Positions 16,875-25,309 are shown, counted from the first letter of the stretch. The stretch is 46,212 nucleotides of DNA from Odoribacter sp. UBA944 (GCA_002293375.1 DBDA01000005.1:2708-48919), one strand, 5' to 3'. The notes: generated from the sequence alone by a model not told the origin. Numbers and translations are program-made.

Positions 16875-19081
16875 GGCTGTTGATCTGTCAACACAAATTC
16901 CAGCGACCCGCCCTGCATGATCTCTTCGTGTGTGATCCAGCTCCGGTCCAACTCCTTGCCGTTCAGCAGCGCTTTCGTTACGTAAATGTGATCGGGGGTC
17001 TCCTTGTTGGCGGTCACGGTAAACTTCCGGTCCGGTCCGGTCCGGACGGTTACCCGGTCAAACAGGGGGGAGCCCAACTGGTACCTGCCCTCTGCCGGAT
17101 TAACCGGATAGAACCCCATGGAAGAGAAGACAAACCAGGCGGACATCTGCCCGCAATCTTCGTTCCCGCACAATCCCTCCGGGCCGGTTTTGTAAAGTTC
17201 CCGCATAATCCTGTTCAGGTAGAACTGTGCCTTGTAGGGAGCTCCTGCGTAGTTGTAAAGGTATGCAACGTGGTGGGAGGGTTCATTCCCCTGGGCATAT
17301 TGACCGATCATTCCGCTGATATCGGGAGAGGCCTCTTCCCCTTCCAGCACAGAGGAGATAGTAAACAGGGAGTCCAATTTCCGGACAAAAGCCTCCTCTC
17401 CTCCGTGCAAAGCGATCAACCCGCTTACATCGTGCGGTACGAACCAGGAGTACTGCCAGGCATTTCCCTCGGTATACTCATCGTCCCGGTGTTTGGAGTA
17501 AACCGGGGAGAAGGGGGCCTTCCATTCGCCCCCGGATGATTTGCCCCGCATAAAACCGGTAGAGGGATCGAACAGGTTGGCGTAATTTTTGGACTCCTTC
17601 ATAAAGAAAAGGTAATCCTCCTCTTTGTTCAACGCCTTGGCAAGCTGGGCGACACACCAATCGTCGTAAGCATATTCCAGGGTTTTAGATACCGACTCGT
17701 TCTCCTTGTCGTACGGGATATATCCGTATTTGCGCAAGAGGGGGACGCCGGCTTTTCCGGCCAAGGCGGTTGTTTTCACCGCTTCGTATGCCAGCTCCGC
17801 ATTGAAATCCCGGATCCCTTTGAGGTACGCTTCCACAATGACGGAGATAGCGTGGTTGCCGATCATGCAGTTGGTTTCGTTCCCGGCCAGTTCCCAAACC
17901 GGCAATAACCCGGTCGCTTCATAGTGTTTCAGCATGGAACGGATCATCTCTCCGACCCGTTTCTTTTGGGTGATCGTAAAGAGCGGGTGGGTTGCCCGGA
18001 AAGTATCCCAGAGGGAAAATACAGTGTATTGTGTGTTCTTTTCGTCACTGTGGATCTCCCCGTCCGGCCCCTTGAAATTGCCGTGGATGTCGGAAAATAC
18101 ATTGGGAGCCGTATAGGCGTGGTAGAGAGCGGTGTAAAAAACCTTCAACAACTCCTCGTCCCGGCTTTCCGCCCGGGTCTTCGACAACTCTTTTCTCCAG
18201 GCCTGCCGGGCATCCCGTTTCACTTTGTCGAAACTCCAGTGGGGAAGTTCTTCGTTCAGATTGGCTTCGGCGCCTTCGCAATTGGCGGACGAAAGGCTTA
18301 TTTTTGCCAGTATTTTGTTGGTGTTGGAGCCGAAATCAATCCAGGCGTAGCAACTGTCGGCAGTGATCTTTTGTCCGTTCTGCAACGGCAGCAACCGGTT
18401 TTTACCTGCCAGCACCTCAACGTCCTGGGAGAATTCAATGACAAAATAGACGCGCTGGTCCCTGGCCCAGCCTCTCGATTTCCGGTATCCCTGCAAGGTT
18501 CGGTTGTTCACCTTTTTCAAGCTGGCTTCCGCCGTCCGGTCCCAGTTGCGGGCTGTGGTCAGGTCCAGCACCAATCCCTGCACCGGGTTGGCCGGGAACT
18601 GGTAGTAATGGAACCCGCAGCGTTCAGTGGCGGAGAGTTCCGTCACGATGCCGTTCTCAAACTGCACCCGGTAGTATCCGGGGGCCGCCTCTTCGTTCCG
18701 GTGCGAAAAGCGGGCATAGTTCTCCTGTACATAACGGGCGGCCGGAACCGTACTGTCCGGACGGGTCAGCACCGGTAGGAAACGGATGTCCTGCAGGTCT
18801 CCGATCCCGGTTCCGCTCAAATGGGAGTGGGAAAAGGAGGAGATGATGCTGTCCGAGTAGTGATAACCGGAACACCAATCCCAACCGCTTCTCGGATTGT
18901 CCGGACTGAGCTGGATGCCGCCGAACGGAACGGTCGCTCCGGGAAAGCAATGGCCGTGTCCCCCCGTACCGATGAACGGGTCGACATATTCCACCATTTT
19001 TACCTCCTTTTCGTCAGAGGTGCAGGCGGGCAGTAAAAACAGGGGGAACAGGAAGCAGGCGAGCGTCAGGTGTTTCTTCAT
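16871..19081 (-). CDS. GH92 alpha-mannosidase lipoprotein
   Basis: This 736-residue protein has a lipoprotein signal (LFPLFLLPAC, Cys20) and is a GH92 exo-alpha-mannosidase over its whole length: VEYVDPFIGTGGHGHCFPGA, GGIQLSPDNPRSGWDWCSGY and GIGDLQDIRF in the N-terminal beta domain, then the catalytic domain with GNEPSHHVAYLYNYAGAPYK and CGNEDCGQMSAWFVFSSMG. The Glu in GNEDCGQ (about residue 641) corresponds to the general acid of Bacteroides GH92 enzymes. Such enzymes remove terminal mannose from host or yeast glycans in a calcium-dependent inverting reaction. The gene is coupled to ispD. It is preceded by the terminator of the ROK kinase gene. Confidence 0.95.
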   Translation of the reverse strand: MKKHLTLACFLFPLFLLPACTSDEKEVKMVEYVDPFIGTGGHGHCFPGATVPFGGIQLSPDNPRSGWDWCSGYHYSDSIISSFSHSHLSGTGIGDLQDIRFLPVLTRPDSTVPAARYVQENYARFSHRNEEAAPGYYRVQFENGIVTELSATERCGFHYYQFPANPVQGLVLDLTTARNWDRTAEASLKKVNNRTLQGYRKSRGWARDQRVYFVIEFSQDVEVLAGKNRLLPLQNGQKITADSCYAWIDFGSNTNKILAKISLSSANCEGAEANLNEELPHWSFDKVKRDARQAWRKELSKTRAESRDEELLKVFYTALYHAYTAPNVFSDIHGNFKGPDGEIHSDEKNTQYTVFSLWDTFRATHPLFTITQKKRVGEMIRSMLKHYEATGLLPVWELAGNETNCMIGNHAISVIVEAYLKGIRDFNAELAYEAVKTTALAGKAGVPLLRKYGYIPYDKENESVSKTLEYAYDDWCVAQLAKALNKEEDYLFFMKESKNYANLFDPSTGFMRGKSSGGEWKAPFSPVYSKHRDDEYTEGNAWQYSWFVPHDVSGLIALHGGEEAFVRKLDSLFTISSVLEGEEASPDISGMIGQYAQGNEPSHHVAYLYNYAGAPYKAQFYLNRIMRELYKTGPEGLCGNEDCGQMSAWFVFSSMGFYPVNPAEGRYQLGSPLFDRVTVRTGPDRKFTVTANKETPDHIYVTKALLNGKELDRSWITHEEIMQGGSLEFVLTDQQP

Positions 19082-19115
19082 AAATCACAATTGATCAACA
19101 TATAGATACATAAAA

Positions 19116-19157
19116 CCGGAACCGGCAACTTTGTGAAAAAGTTCGCTCCGGTTCCGG
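19116..19157 (-). terminator. intrinsic terminator after the ROK kinase gene
   Basis: CCGGAACCGG (19116-19125) and CCGGTTCCGG (19148-19157) form a perfect GC-rich stem, extended inside by AACTT/AAGTT. On the minus strand it is followed by TTTTATG. It lies 12 bases after the ROK gene and 34 bases before the GH92 start. Confidence 0.8.
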
Positions 19158-19169
19158 AAAATGGAATGT

Positions 19170-20132
19170 TTATTTTTTCAGTTCGTTCCAAACAAGAGCC
19201 GCCGCTCCGTAAATGGCAGCGTTTTTATCCAATTTGGAAGGCAGCAATTTGACCTTGTTGGAGAAAATCTTCAACATATTCATCTCCATGTGGTCTTTGG
19301 TCGGCTTAAAGATCAGATCCCCGGCCTTGGCCAAACCTCCGAACAGGAAGATGGCTTCCGGACTGGTAATGGCTACGGTGTTGGCCAACGCTTCACCCAG
19401 CATCTTTCCGGTGTAATCGAATGTATATTTGGCGATCATATCCCCCCGGTGGGCTGCATCGGCCACCATCTTAGAGGTCATGTCGTTAAAGGGGATCGCC
19501 CGCAATTCACTGGGATCGTTGTATTTGGCCATCATTTTGTAGGCGGTTCTCTTGACCCCGGTGGCCGAAACATACGTTTCCAGACAGCCTTTCCGTCCGC
19601 ATCCGCACTGCCTGCCGTTGGGGGATACGATGGTGTGTCCCAACTCACCGGCAAATCCGTCGTGCCCGTAGATCAGCGCCCCGTTGGCGACATACCCGCT
19701 TCCCAAACCGGTTCCCAGCGTAACCATCACAAAATCTTTCATCCCTTTGGCGCCCCCGTAGATCATCTCTCCGATGGCCGCTGCATTGGCGTCGTTGGTC
19801 AGGAATACCGGCAGATTGGGGTAATATTCTTTCATCAGGGTGCAGAGCGGAAGCACTCCCTTCCACCGGAGATTGGGAGCGAACTCGATAGCTCCCGTAT
19901 AGTAATTGCCGTTCGGCGCGCCGATCCCGATCCCCACCAATTCCACACTGTTGCGTATGGTATCGAGTACTTTTTCGATGGCTAAATGCAACTCTTTCAG
20001 ATAGTCGTTGATATCTTCGTGTTTCTGTGTTTCGATGTGCCCTTCCGCCAAATAGTTACCCTCTTTGTCGATAAAACCGAACGGAGTATTTATTCCACCG
20101 ATGTCAATACCCAATGCTACTTGTTTTTTCAT
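19170..20132 (-). CDS. ROK-family sugar kinase (glucokinase-like)
   Basis: This 320-residue protein has the ROK fold: the N-terminal phosphate loop LGIDIGGINTPFGFID, FLTNDANAAAIGEMIYGGA, the catalytic region VTLGTGLGSGYV, GELGHTIVSPNGR, and the zinc-binding CGCGRKGCLE motif. The family phosphorylates glucose, N-acetylglucosamine, N-acetylmannosamine or related sugars with ATP in the cytoplasm; there is no DNA-binding domain, so it is a kinase rather than a repressor. Its position next to glycosidases suggests a role in using released sugars. It has its own promoter directly after a terminator (20173-20218). Confidence 0.9.
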   Translation of the reverse strand: MKKQVALGIDIGGINTPFGFIDKEGNYLAEGHIETQKHEDINDYLKELHLAIEKVLDTIRNSVELVGIGIGAPNGNYYTGAIEFAPNLRWKGVLPLCTLMKEYYPNLPVFLTNDANAAAIGEMIYGGAKGMKDFVMVTLGTGLGSGYVANGALIYGHDGFAGELGHTIVSPNGRQCGCGRKGCLETYVSATGVKRTAYKMMAKYNDPSELRAIPFNDMTSKMVADAAHRGDMIAKYTFDYTGKMLGEALANTVAITSPEAIFLFGGLAKAGDLIFKPTKDHMEMNMLKIFSNKVKLLPSKLDKNAAIYGAAALVWNELKK

Positions 20133-20172
20133 ATCTATTAGTTTACGTTATGGTCATACACAGAGCGAGGGA

Positions 20173-20180
20173 CAAATATA
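20173..20180 (-). promoter_or_regulatory. -7 promoter box of the ROK kinase gene
   Basis: On the minus strand the sequence reads TATATTTG, a perfect TAnnTTTG box. It lies 6 bases past the T-run of the upstream terminator and about 40 bases before the ATG at 20132. Confidence 0.7.
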
Positions 20181-20284
20181 GCAAAAAATAAGAGATCAGG
20201 GGAGCCCGATCTCTTATTAATTACTAACTACTAACCTAAACATACAAACTCATGAAAAAAACGTTCTTTTTCCAATCAGTTTTG
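20181..20284 (-). ncRNA. candidate small RNA of about 100 nt
   Basis: On the minus strand a perfect -7 box TATATTTG (20291-20298) is followed, about 70 bases later, by a perfect intrinsic terminator: an 11-bp stem (20208-20218 with 20187-20197) and six T residues (20183-20188). There is no reading frame of useful length on this strand between them. This arrangement of promoter, about 100 nt and terminator, followed at once by another promoter, is what a free-standing small RNA gene would look like. It could instead be an attenuated leader of the ROK gene. Confidence 0.5.
20187..20218 (-). terminator. strong intrinsic terminator
   Basis: AATAAGAGATC (20187-20197) and GATCTCTTATT (20208-20218) form a perfect 11-bp stem with a 10-base loop, followed on the minus strand by a run of six T. 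It ends the candidate small RNA or any read-through from trmN6. Confidence 0.85.
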
Positions 20285-20290
20285 TTACGA

Positions 20291-20298
20291 CAAATATA
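20291..20298 (-). promoter_or_regulatory. -7 box of the candidate small RNA
   Basis: Minus strand TATATTTG, identical to the box at 20173. No clear -33 TTTG is seen at the expected distance. Transcription would begin near 20284. Confidence 0.5.
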
Positions 20299-20394
20299 GG
20301 GAAATTTTTAATACGACGATGCTTTGATTGTTAAAAATTTTAGTTATTAGGAAAAATTTTATGCGAATGTGCAGGCAAACAGGCTGGAAAAAGG

Positions 20395-21099
20395 TTACAG
20401 ATAGAGATAGAAATGTTTTGTAAGTTCTATATACTCAGCAGAGTAGCAATGTTTTTGCAACTCTGTAACCAGTTCGGATTCCTCCGGGAAGACCGGTGCG
20501 TAGCTTAATTCGATCAGCCAGCGTTTAACGGGCAGGGCCGGAGTAGGCTTTACCCGGGTGATGCGGGCGGGAAAAAGAGAGAGGAGAGAGGCTTTCCGGA
20601 TCAACTCCTCCGCTTCCTTAGGAGGCAGGATCAGGCTGAGATGACCTTCGGGCGCCAGTAAAAGGGCCGCTTTTTTCAGAAGTTCTTCGTGCGAAAAACG
20701 GACACAATGCCGGGCCATATTCCGGGAACTTTCCGGCGCCGGGGTCGAACGGTTGAAAAAAGGCGGGTTACAGACGAGGCAATCGTATCCGGCGGGTGTC
20801 GTGTAATCGAAGATAGAGCAATGATGTACTGTGATCCGCTCTTTCCAGGGAGAAGCGGCAATATTCTCTGCAGCCTCTTCCGCTGCTGCGGCATCAATTT
20901 CAACCGCGTCAATGCAGGCGGCCGGATTCCGCTGTGCCGCCATCAGGGCGATCACGCCGGTACCCGTTCCGATATCCAGAATACGGCCGGCCTGTTCCAG
21001 CCGGACCCAGGCACCCAGCAGCACACCGTCGGTGCCGACCTTCATGGCAGCCTTCTCCTGCCGGACGGAAAACTGCTTGAAACGAAAGCAGGAAGTCAG
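20395..21099 (-). CDS. trmN6: tRNA1(Val) (adenine(37)-N6)-methyltransferase-like
   Basis: The protein (about 234 residues) is a Rossmann-fold methyltransferase of the TrmN6/YfiC type: FRFKQFSVRQEKAAMKVGTD starts the family's conserved N-terminus, ILDIGTGTGVIALMAAQRNP binds SAM, and VCNPPFF is the NPPY-type adenine N6 active-site motif. It would methylate A37 of tRNA-Val. The start is unclear. There is no ATG near the expected N-terminus; a CTG at 21097-21099, just after the stop of the DUF5606 gene, gives a product of normal length. A longer frame to 21237 would overlap that gene deeply and encodes unrelated sequence. Confidence 0.85.
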   Translation of the reverse strand: MTSCFRFKQFSVRQEKAAMKVGTDGVLLGAWVRLEQAGRILDIGTGTGVIALMAAQRNPAACIDAVEIDAAAAEEAAENIAASPWKERITVHHCSIFDYTTPAGYDCLVCNPPFFNRSTPAPESSRNMARHCVRFSHEELLKKAALLLAPEGHLSLILPPKEAEELIRKASLLSLFPARITRVKPTPALPVKRWLIELSYAPVFPEESELVTELQKHCYSAEYIELTKHFYLYL

Positions 21100-21103
21100 G
21101 ACC

Positions 21104-21508
21104 TTACGTATTTTCTGCGCTTTCTTCGCCGAAATCCAACATCTTCTTTTCAGCCAGCAGATTATACCACTGGATGATCTTCCGCATATCGGATACATAT
21201 ACTTTGTCCCGGTCGTAGGTGGGGAGGATCTCTTCAAAGTATCCGATGATCTTTTCGGTTGGCTCCTTGTGAGAAAAAACAGGAGCTCCGTTTTCTTTTT
21301 CGGAGATGGTTTTCAGAATGGCTTTCAAAGAGATGTCTTCGTCCTCTGTAAAAACGGAGATATCTTCCAAAGTGGTGATCTTGTAGTGTGAATAGGCGGG
21401 AAACCGCTTACCGTCCAACAAAGATTCCACGATGATAGCGTTCGGCGTATTGTTGATCAGTTTATAGAGTCCCGGTTTACCCGAAATGGATAGGATTTCT
21501 TTTAACAT
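21104..21508 (-). CDS. DUF5606 domain protein
   Basis: The protein has 134 residues from the ATG at 21506-21508 (MLKEILSISGKPGLYKLINN). It matches a small, highly conserved Bacteroidota protein family known as DUF5606; the segment PAYSHYKITTLEDISVFTED is typical. Its function is unknown; the conserved N-terminus is rich in beta strands. It lies between coaE and trmN6 in a run of minus-strand genes with short gaps (yajC-ybbR-coaE-DUF5606-trmN6). An extended start at 21544 is less likely. Confidence 0.85.
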   Translation of the reverse strand: MLKEILSISGKPGLYKLINNTPNAIIVESLLDGKRFPAYSHYKITTLEDISVFTEDEDISLKAILKTISEKENGAPVFSHKEPTEKIIGYFEEILPTYDRDKVYVSDMRKIIQWYNLLAEKKMLDFGEESAENT

Positions 21509-21560
21509 ACGGTATAACTTTTGGTATAGATAAAATGAAAGCAAAAATAGTTAATTTTTC

Positions 21561-22142
21561 TCACCCCGCTATTTTTTCCAGCATGTTTTCGATTTGTCGG
21601 TGCAGATCTTCGCCGTGCTCCGTGTAAATAACAAAGTCCGCTTTCCGGCAATGCCCTTCGCTGTCACCCTGGTTTGCCATTCGTTCCCGCACTTGCTCTT
21701 CCGGCAGCCCGTCTCTCGCCATCACCCGTTTTACCCGGGTTTCGGGAGAGGCATAGACAACCAGGATCCGGTCAAAGTGGTGCGACAGGCCGGCTTCGTA
21801 AAGAAGAGCCGCTTCAAAGAAAACGACCTCTCCCGGCTGCTCCCGGCTCCACCGTTCAAAATCCCGGATCACTTCCGGGTGAACAAGGGCGTTCACTTCG
21901 GCCAGTGCTTTCCGGTTCCGGAAAATGATCCCGGCCAGCTTTTTTTTATCCAAATCGCCGGCCGGTGTATAGATATCCGCGCCGAACAGGTCGCAGAGGG
22001 TTTTCCGGATGAAAGGATCGGAACGAATCAGCCGGGATGCCTCCCTGTCGGCAATGTACACCGGAAATCCTTTGTCCGCCAGCATCCGGGCTATCGTTGT
22101 CTTGCCCGATCCGATGCCACCTGTTATCCCTATTCTAAGCAT
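21561..22142 (-). CDS. coaE: dephospho-CoA kinase
   Basis: This 193-residue protein starts with the P-loop GITGGIGSGKTTIARML and has the CoaE sequences YIADREASRLI, ALVHPEVIRDFERW and EAALLYEAGL. It phosphorylates the 3' hydroxyl of the ribose of dephospho-CoA, the last step of coenzyme A synthesis. It begins 6 bases after ybbR in the same operon, an order often kept in this phylum. Confidence 0.96.
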   Translation of the reverse strand: MLRIGITGGIGSGKTTIARMLADKGFPVYIADREASRLIRSDPFIRKTLCDLFGADIYTPAGDLDKKKLAGIIFRNRKALAEVNALVHPEVIRDFERWSREQPGEVVFFEAALLYEAGLSHHFDRILVVYASPETRVKRVMARDGLPEEQVRERMANQGDSEGHCRKADFVIYTEHGEDLHRQIENMLEKIAG

Positions 22143-22148
22143 AACTGA

Positions 22149-23168
22149 TCAGTAGTGTGCATCCCCCGTTCCGGTGGTTGCTTGCGTGCGGGTTTCAAGA
22201 ATATACTCCACCCGGTGGGGCTGAAAAGAGAGGTTTCGGATCAATTCCGGCACACCGGCCGGCGTCACGGTCAAATAAGCGGACCCGTCCCGCCGGTTGT
22301 AGTCTGCCGCAAACCGAAAATCCTGTTCGGTGATCTTGTCATACCGGCTCAGGCCCACTTCGTAGCTAATCTCCACAGAAGCTGGGAACAGCTTAATTTG
22401 TAGGTGTTTCGGCAAATTCAGGATCTCCACGGGAACAGTTTTCCGGGCTTCGGTAGCCCGTTCCGCTTCCAAAGTGACGGTTACCTCTCCGGTCTCTAAA
22501 GTGATGCCCGGAACAGGCAACAGACGGAGTTTCTTTTCGGCCTTTTTCGTAATGACCCCGGCGTTCCAGGAAGCGGTAGAGATGTACCGGATCGTATCGA
22601 TAATGGAGCGGGGGCCGTTGACGACAACGACATCGGGAACCGTTTCGATCTTGTTTTTCAGAATACCCTGCTTTTCCAATGAATAATCAATATCCGGCCG
22701 GACAGCCACTTCCCGGGCGACTGCCGGGGAAAACACGAACAGGATCTCTTCCGGATGAATACCCAGCAAGCGGATATTGTTTTCCATCCGCTGGTTTATT
22801 TTCTCCCGGATATCGTTCAATTTCAGCGTATACTCCCAGACATCCTGCTTTTCCAGCGTCTGGTTGCTCAAGGTATTTATATCCAAAACGATTGGCCGGA
22901 AGGGGCTGCTTATCCAATACCGGAGCAGCGTATACCCTTTGGTGCTTACCTCAAAATCCAACCGCTCCGGCGGTCGGGAGGTCAGGAATTTTCCCGCCGG
23001 AAGATCGATGTATTCGACCGGGTAAGAGACGGTGCCGATGTACTCTTTATTCAGAGCGTTCAGGAACCAGAGTACCGTTGCAATAGCCACACACACCAAA
23101 TAACCCGGTATTTTCCGGTCTACCGACAAGTGGTACTTTTTCAGGAAAGCAACAATACGGGATCCCAT
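22149..23168 (-). CDS. YbbR/CdaR-like domain protein
   Basis: This 339-residue protein has a short cytoplasmic N-terminus, one membrane helix (IPGYLVCVAIATVLWFL) and an extracytoplasmic part made of YbbR-type repeats (EYIGTVSYPVEYIDLP, VVVNGPRSIIDTIRYI, EILNLPKHLQIKLFP). In Firmicutes YbbR (CdaR) regulates the di-AMP cyclase; no cyclase gene is visible here, and the role in Bacteroidota is not established. It sits between yajC and coaE, 14 bases after yajC. Confidence 0.85.
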   Translation of the reverse strand: MGSRIVAFLKKYHLSVDRKIPGYLVCVAIATVLWFLNALNKEYIGTVSYPVEYIDLPAGKFLTSRPPERLDFEVSTKGYTLLRYWISSPFRPIVLDINTLSNQTLEKQDVWEYTLKLNDIREKINQRMENNIRLLGIHPEEILFVFSPAVAREVAVRPDIDYSLEKQGILKNKIETVPDVVVVNGPRSIIDTIRYISTASWNAGVITKKAEKKLRLLPVPGITLETGEVTVTLEAERATEARKTVPVEILNLPKHLQIKLFPASVEISYEVGLSRYDKITEQDFRFAADYNRRDGSAYLTVTPAGVPELIRNLSFQPHRVEYILETRTQATTGTGDAHY

Positions 23169-23182
23169 ATTTAAACAGACTC

Positions 23183-23497
23183 TTATTTTGCAGGAGCGGC
23201 GTCCGTCATATCTTTGATAACGGCAGCCTTGTCTATTTTCAGTTTCACTCCTCCTTCTATTTCCATGATGATAGCATGCTCCTGGATCTCGGCAACCTTC
23301 CCATAAATACCGCCGGTAGTGACGATCTTATCCCCTTTTTTCAGGGAGTCGCGGAAATTTTTGAGCTCTTTCTGCCGTTTCATCTGCGGCCGGATCATAA
23401 AGAGCCAAAAGATGACGATGATGGCCAACAAGGGCAAAAAATTCATGAAGGCATTTCCTCCTTCGGCTTGCAATGCAATGAAAAATAGTGTGTTCAT
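23183..23497 (-). CDS. yajC: preprotein translocase subunit YajC
   Basis: This 104-residue protein has one N-terminal membrane helix (MNFLPLLAIIVIFWLFMIRP) followed by the YajC signature QMKRQKELKNFRDSLKKGD and VTTGGIYGKVAEIQ. YajC is an accessory partner of SecDF in protein export. It is the first gene of the yajC-ybbR-coaE operon, behind the promoter at 23524. The 12-mer GAGTCTGTTTAA follows directly after its stop. Confidence 0.95.
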   Translation of the reverse strand: MNTLFFIALQAEGGNAFMNFLPLLAIIVIFWLFMIRPQMKRQKELKNFRDSLKKGDKIVTTGGIYGKVAEIQEHAIIMEIEGGVKLKIDKAAVIKDMTDAAPAK

Positions 23498-23523
23498 ACG
23501 TTTTTAATAGGTTTATTTACCGG

Positions 23524-23531
23524 CAAAGATA
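23524..23531 (-). promoter_or_regulatory. -7 promoter box of the yajC operon
   Basis: Minus strand TATCTTTG, a perfect TAnnTTTG box, 26 bases before the yajC start. It is divergent from the queA promoter. Confidence 0.65.
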
Positions 23532-23600
23532 CGGATTTCTTTGTATTGTTTGCCGTTTTTGCCCGAAGAGTTAAAAGCAACCTCCAAATTCATTTTTTAC

Positions 23601-23608
23601 TACCTTTG
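23601..23608 (+). promoter_or_regulatory. -7 promoter box of queA
   Basis: TACCTTTG fits TAnnTTTG. A GTG at 23608 overlaps this box, so the in-frame ATG at 23626 must be the queA start. Confidence 0.65.
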
Positions 23609-23625
23609 TGTACGAAATTTACAAC

Positions 23626-24858
23626 ATGGATCTACAGTTTACCTTTCCCCAAAATATAAGAATTGCCGATTATTCGTACGATCTGCCCGATAAAAAGATC
23701 GCCCGTTACCCCTTGCCCGGCCGGGAAGATTCCCGCTTGCTGATCTACCGGGACGGAGCGCTCCGGGAGACGCTTTTTTCCGCAGCGCCGGAGCTGTTCG
23801 GCCCCTCGCAAACCTTGGTATTCAACAACACTCGGGTGATACACGCCCGCCTTTTTTTCCGCAAACCCACCGGAGCAGTGATCGAAATATTCTGCCTGGA
23901 ACCGCTTATACCTGCCGATTACGCCCAAAATTTTGCAGCGCTCCGCAATTGCGAATGGAGTTGCATGGCCGGCAACCTGAAAAAGTGGAGGGAGGGGGCT
24001 GTCTCCCTGTCGTTTGAGTATAACGGCCGGCCGGTGGTGCTGCACGCGGAAAAGAGCGGGCAGGACGGTCCGGAATTGCGGGTGCGTTTCCGGTGGGATG
24101 CGGACATCACCTTCGGCGAAGTGCTGGAGCGTTGCGGCCGGATCCCGATCCCCCCGTACCTGGACCGGGAAGCCGAAGCATCGGACCGGTTGCGCTACCA
24201 GACCGTTTACTCCAAAGAGGAGGGCTCCGTTGCCGCCCCCACGGCCGGGTTGCACTTTACGGAACGCTTACTGGCGGAGCTCCGGCAACGGGGAACAGCC
24301 ATTGGGCAACTGACCCTGCACGTAGGGGCGGGGACCTTCCGGCCGGTCAAGAGCGAAACGATCGGAGCACACGACATGCACACCGAACACATTCTGCTGA
24401 ACCGGGGATTGACAGAACTTTTGTTGCAGGAGGGGAAACAGATAACAGCCGTGGGGACAACGTCGGTCAGAACGCTGGAAAGCCTTTACTGGATGGGGGT
24501 AAAACGCCTGACGGGAGCGAGCGGCTTCCGGCAACTCTCCCAGTGGGAGGTGTACAGCCTGCCCGGCGGTTATTCGCGGCGGGAGGCATTGGAGGCCTTG
24601 GCCGGCTGGTTCGAAGAGACAGGCGAGGAGTGGCTGAAAGCCCAAACCACCATCCTGATCGCCCCCGGTTACCGCTTCCGCATGACAGACGCCTTCTTTA
24701 CGAACTTCCACCAACCCCGGAGCACCCTGTTGCTGTTGGTGGCAGCGGCAGTCGGGGAGGAGTGGAGAGCCGTGTACGACTATGCGCTCTCCCACGACTT
24801 TCGTTTTCTGAGTTACGGGGACAGCAGCCTGTTATATATAAACTCCAAACAGGAATAG
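23626..24858 (+). CDS. queA: S-adenosylmethionine:tRNA ribosyltransferase-isomerase
   Basis: This 410-residue protein has the QueA pattern throughout: DYSYDLPDKKIARYPLPGRE, LVFNNTRVIHARL, the CGRIPIPPYLDR motif, EGSVAAPTAGLHFTERLL, LHVGAGTFRPVKSE, VGTTSVRTLES and TNFHQPRSTLLLLVAA. It adds and rearranges the ribosyl part of SAM to make epoxyqueuosine in the anticodon of tRNAs for Asn, Asp, His and Tyr. The ATG at 23626 is chosen from the promoter position. A nuclease-domain gene follows after 4 bases. Confidence 0.96.
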   Translation: MDLQFTFPQNIRIADYSYDLPDKKIARYPLPGREDSRLLIYRDGALRETLFSAAPELFGPSQTLVFNNTRVIHARLFFRKPTGAVIEIFCLEPLIPADYAQNFAALRNCEWSCMAGNLKKWREGAVSLSFEYNGRPVVLHAEKSGQDGPELRVRFRWDADITFGEVLERCGRIPIPPYLDREAEASDRLRYQTVYSKEEGSVAAPTAGLHFTERLLAELRQRGTAIGQLTLHVGAGTFRPVKSETIGAHDMHTEHILLNRGLTELLLQEGKQITAVGTTSVRTLESLYWMGVKRLTGASGFRQLSQWEVYSLPGGYSRREALEALAGWFEETGEEWLKAQTTILIAPGYRFRMTDAFFTNFHQPRSTLLLLVAAAVGEEWRAVYDYALSHDFRFLSYGDSSLLYINSKQE

Positions 24859-24862
24859 GGCG

Positions 24863-25309
24863 ATGGAACTCTCTTTGCCGGCTTTTGAATACCGGGTGAA
24901 ACGGGTAGACGGGACGCTGTTGATCTACGACGTCATCCGCAAAAAATACGTGACGCTCACGCCGGAGGAGTGGGTGCGGCAACACGTGGTCCACTACCTG
25001 CTCCGTTTCCGGAACTACCCCATATCCGGGATCGCCGTCGAGAAAGAGATCCGGGTATGCGGCCTGAAACGCCGCTTTGACTTGGTTTGTTACGACAGGA
25101 AGGCCGACCCGTGGCTGATCGTCGAGTGCAAAGCCGCCTCGGTCAAGCTGAGCCGGGAGGTGTTCGACCAGGCATTCGGCTACAACCTCTGTCTGGAAGC
25201 CCCCTACATAGCGGTGACGAACGGGATCGAACATTTTTGCGGAACGGTGGGGGAGAACCGGGAGTTTACCCTGTTGCGGGAAATCCCCGGCTTTCCTCAG
25301 GAAAAATAG
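24863..25309 (+). CDS. HsdR N-terminal-like (PD-(D/E)XK) nuclease-domain protein
   Basis: This 148-residue protein consists of one domain similar to the N-terminal endonuclease domain of type I restriction subunit HsdR. A PD-(D/E)XK core is readable: Asp73 in RRFDLVCYD, then Glu88 and Lys90 in WLIVECKA. N-terminal residues EEWVRQHVVHYLLRF form the helix usually ahead of the core. No methylase or specificity gene is near, so it is not part of a normal restriction system. It starts 4 bases after queA and its last 13 bases overlap the convergent meaB. Function is unknown; similar stand-alone proteins are common in Bacteroidota. Confidence 0.8.
   Translation: MELSLPAFEYRVKRVDGTLLIYDVIRKKYVTLTPEEWVRQHVVHYLLRFRNYPISGIAVEKEIRVCGLKRRFDLVCYDRKADPWLIVECKAASVKLSREVFDQAFGYNLCLEAPYIAVTNGIEHFCGTVGENREFTLLREIPGFPQEK

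Noticed and set aside
20252..20299. 16-codon plus-strand frame starting MKKTFFFQSV with a plausible leader
   Set aside because: Too short, and the minus-strand promoter and terminator explain the region better.
24863..25309. Part of a type I restriction-modification system
   Set aside because: No hsdM or hsdS is nearby and the protein lacks the helicase part of HsdR.
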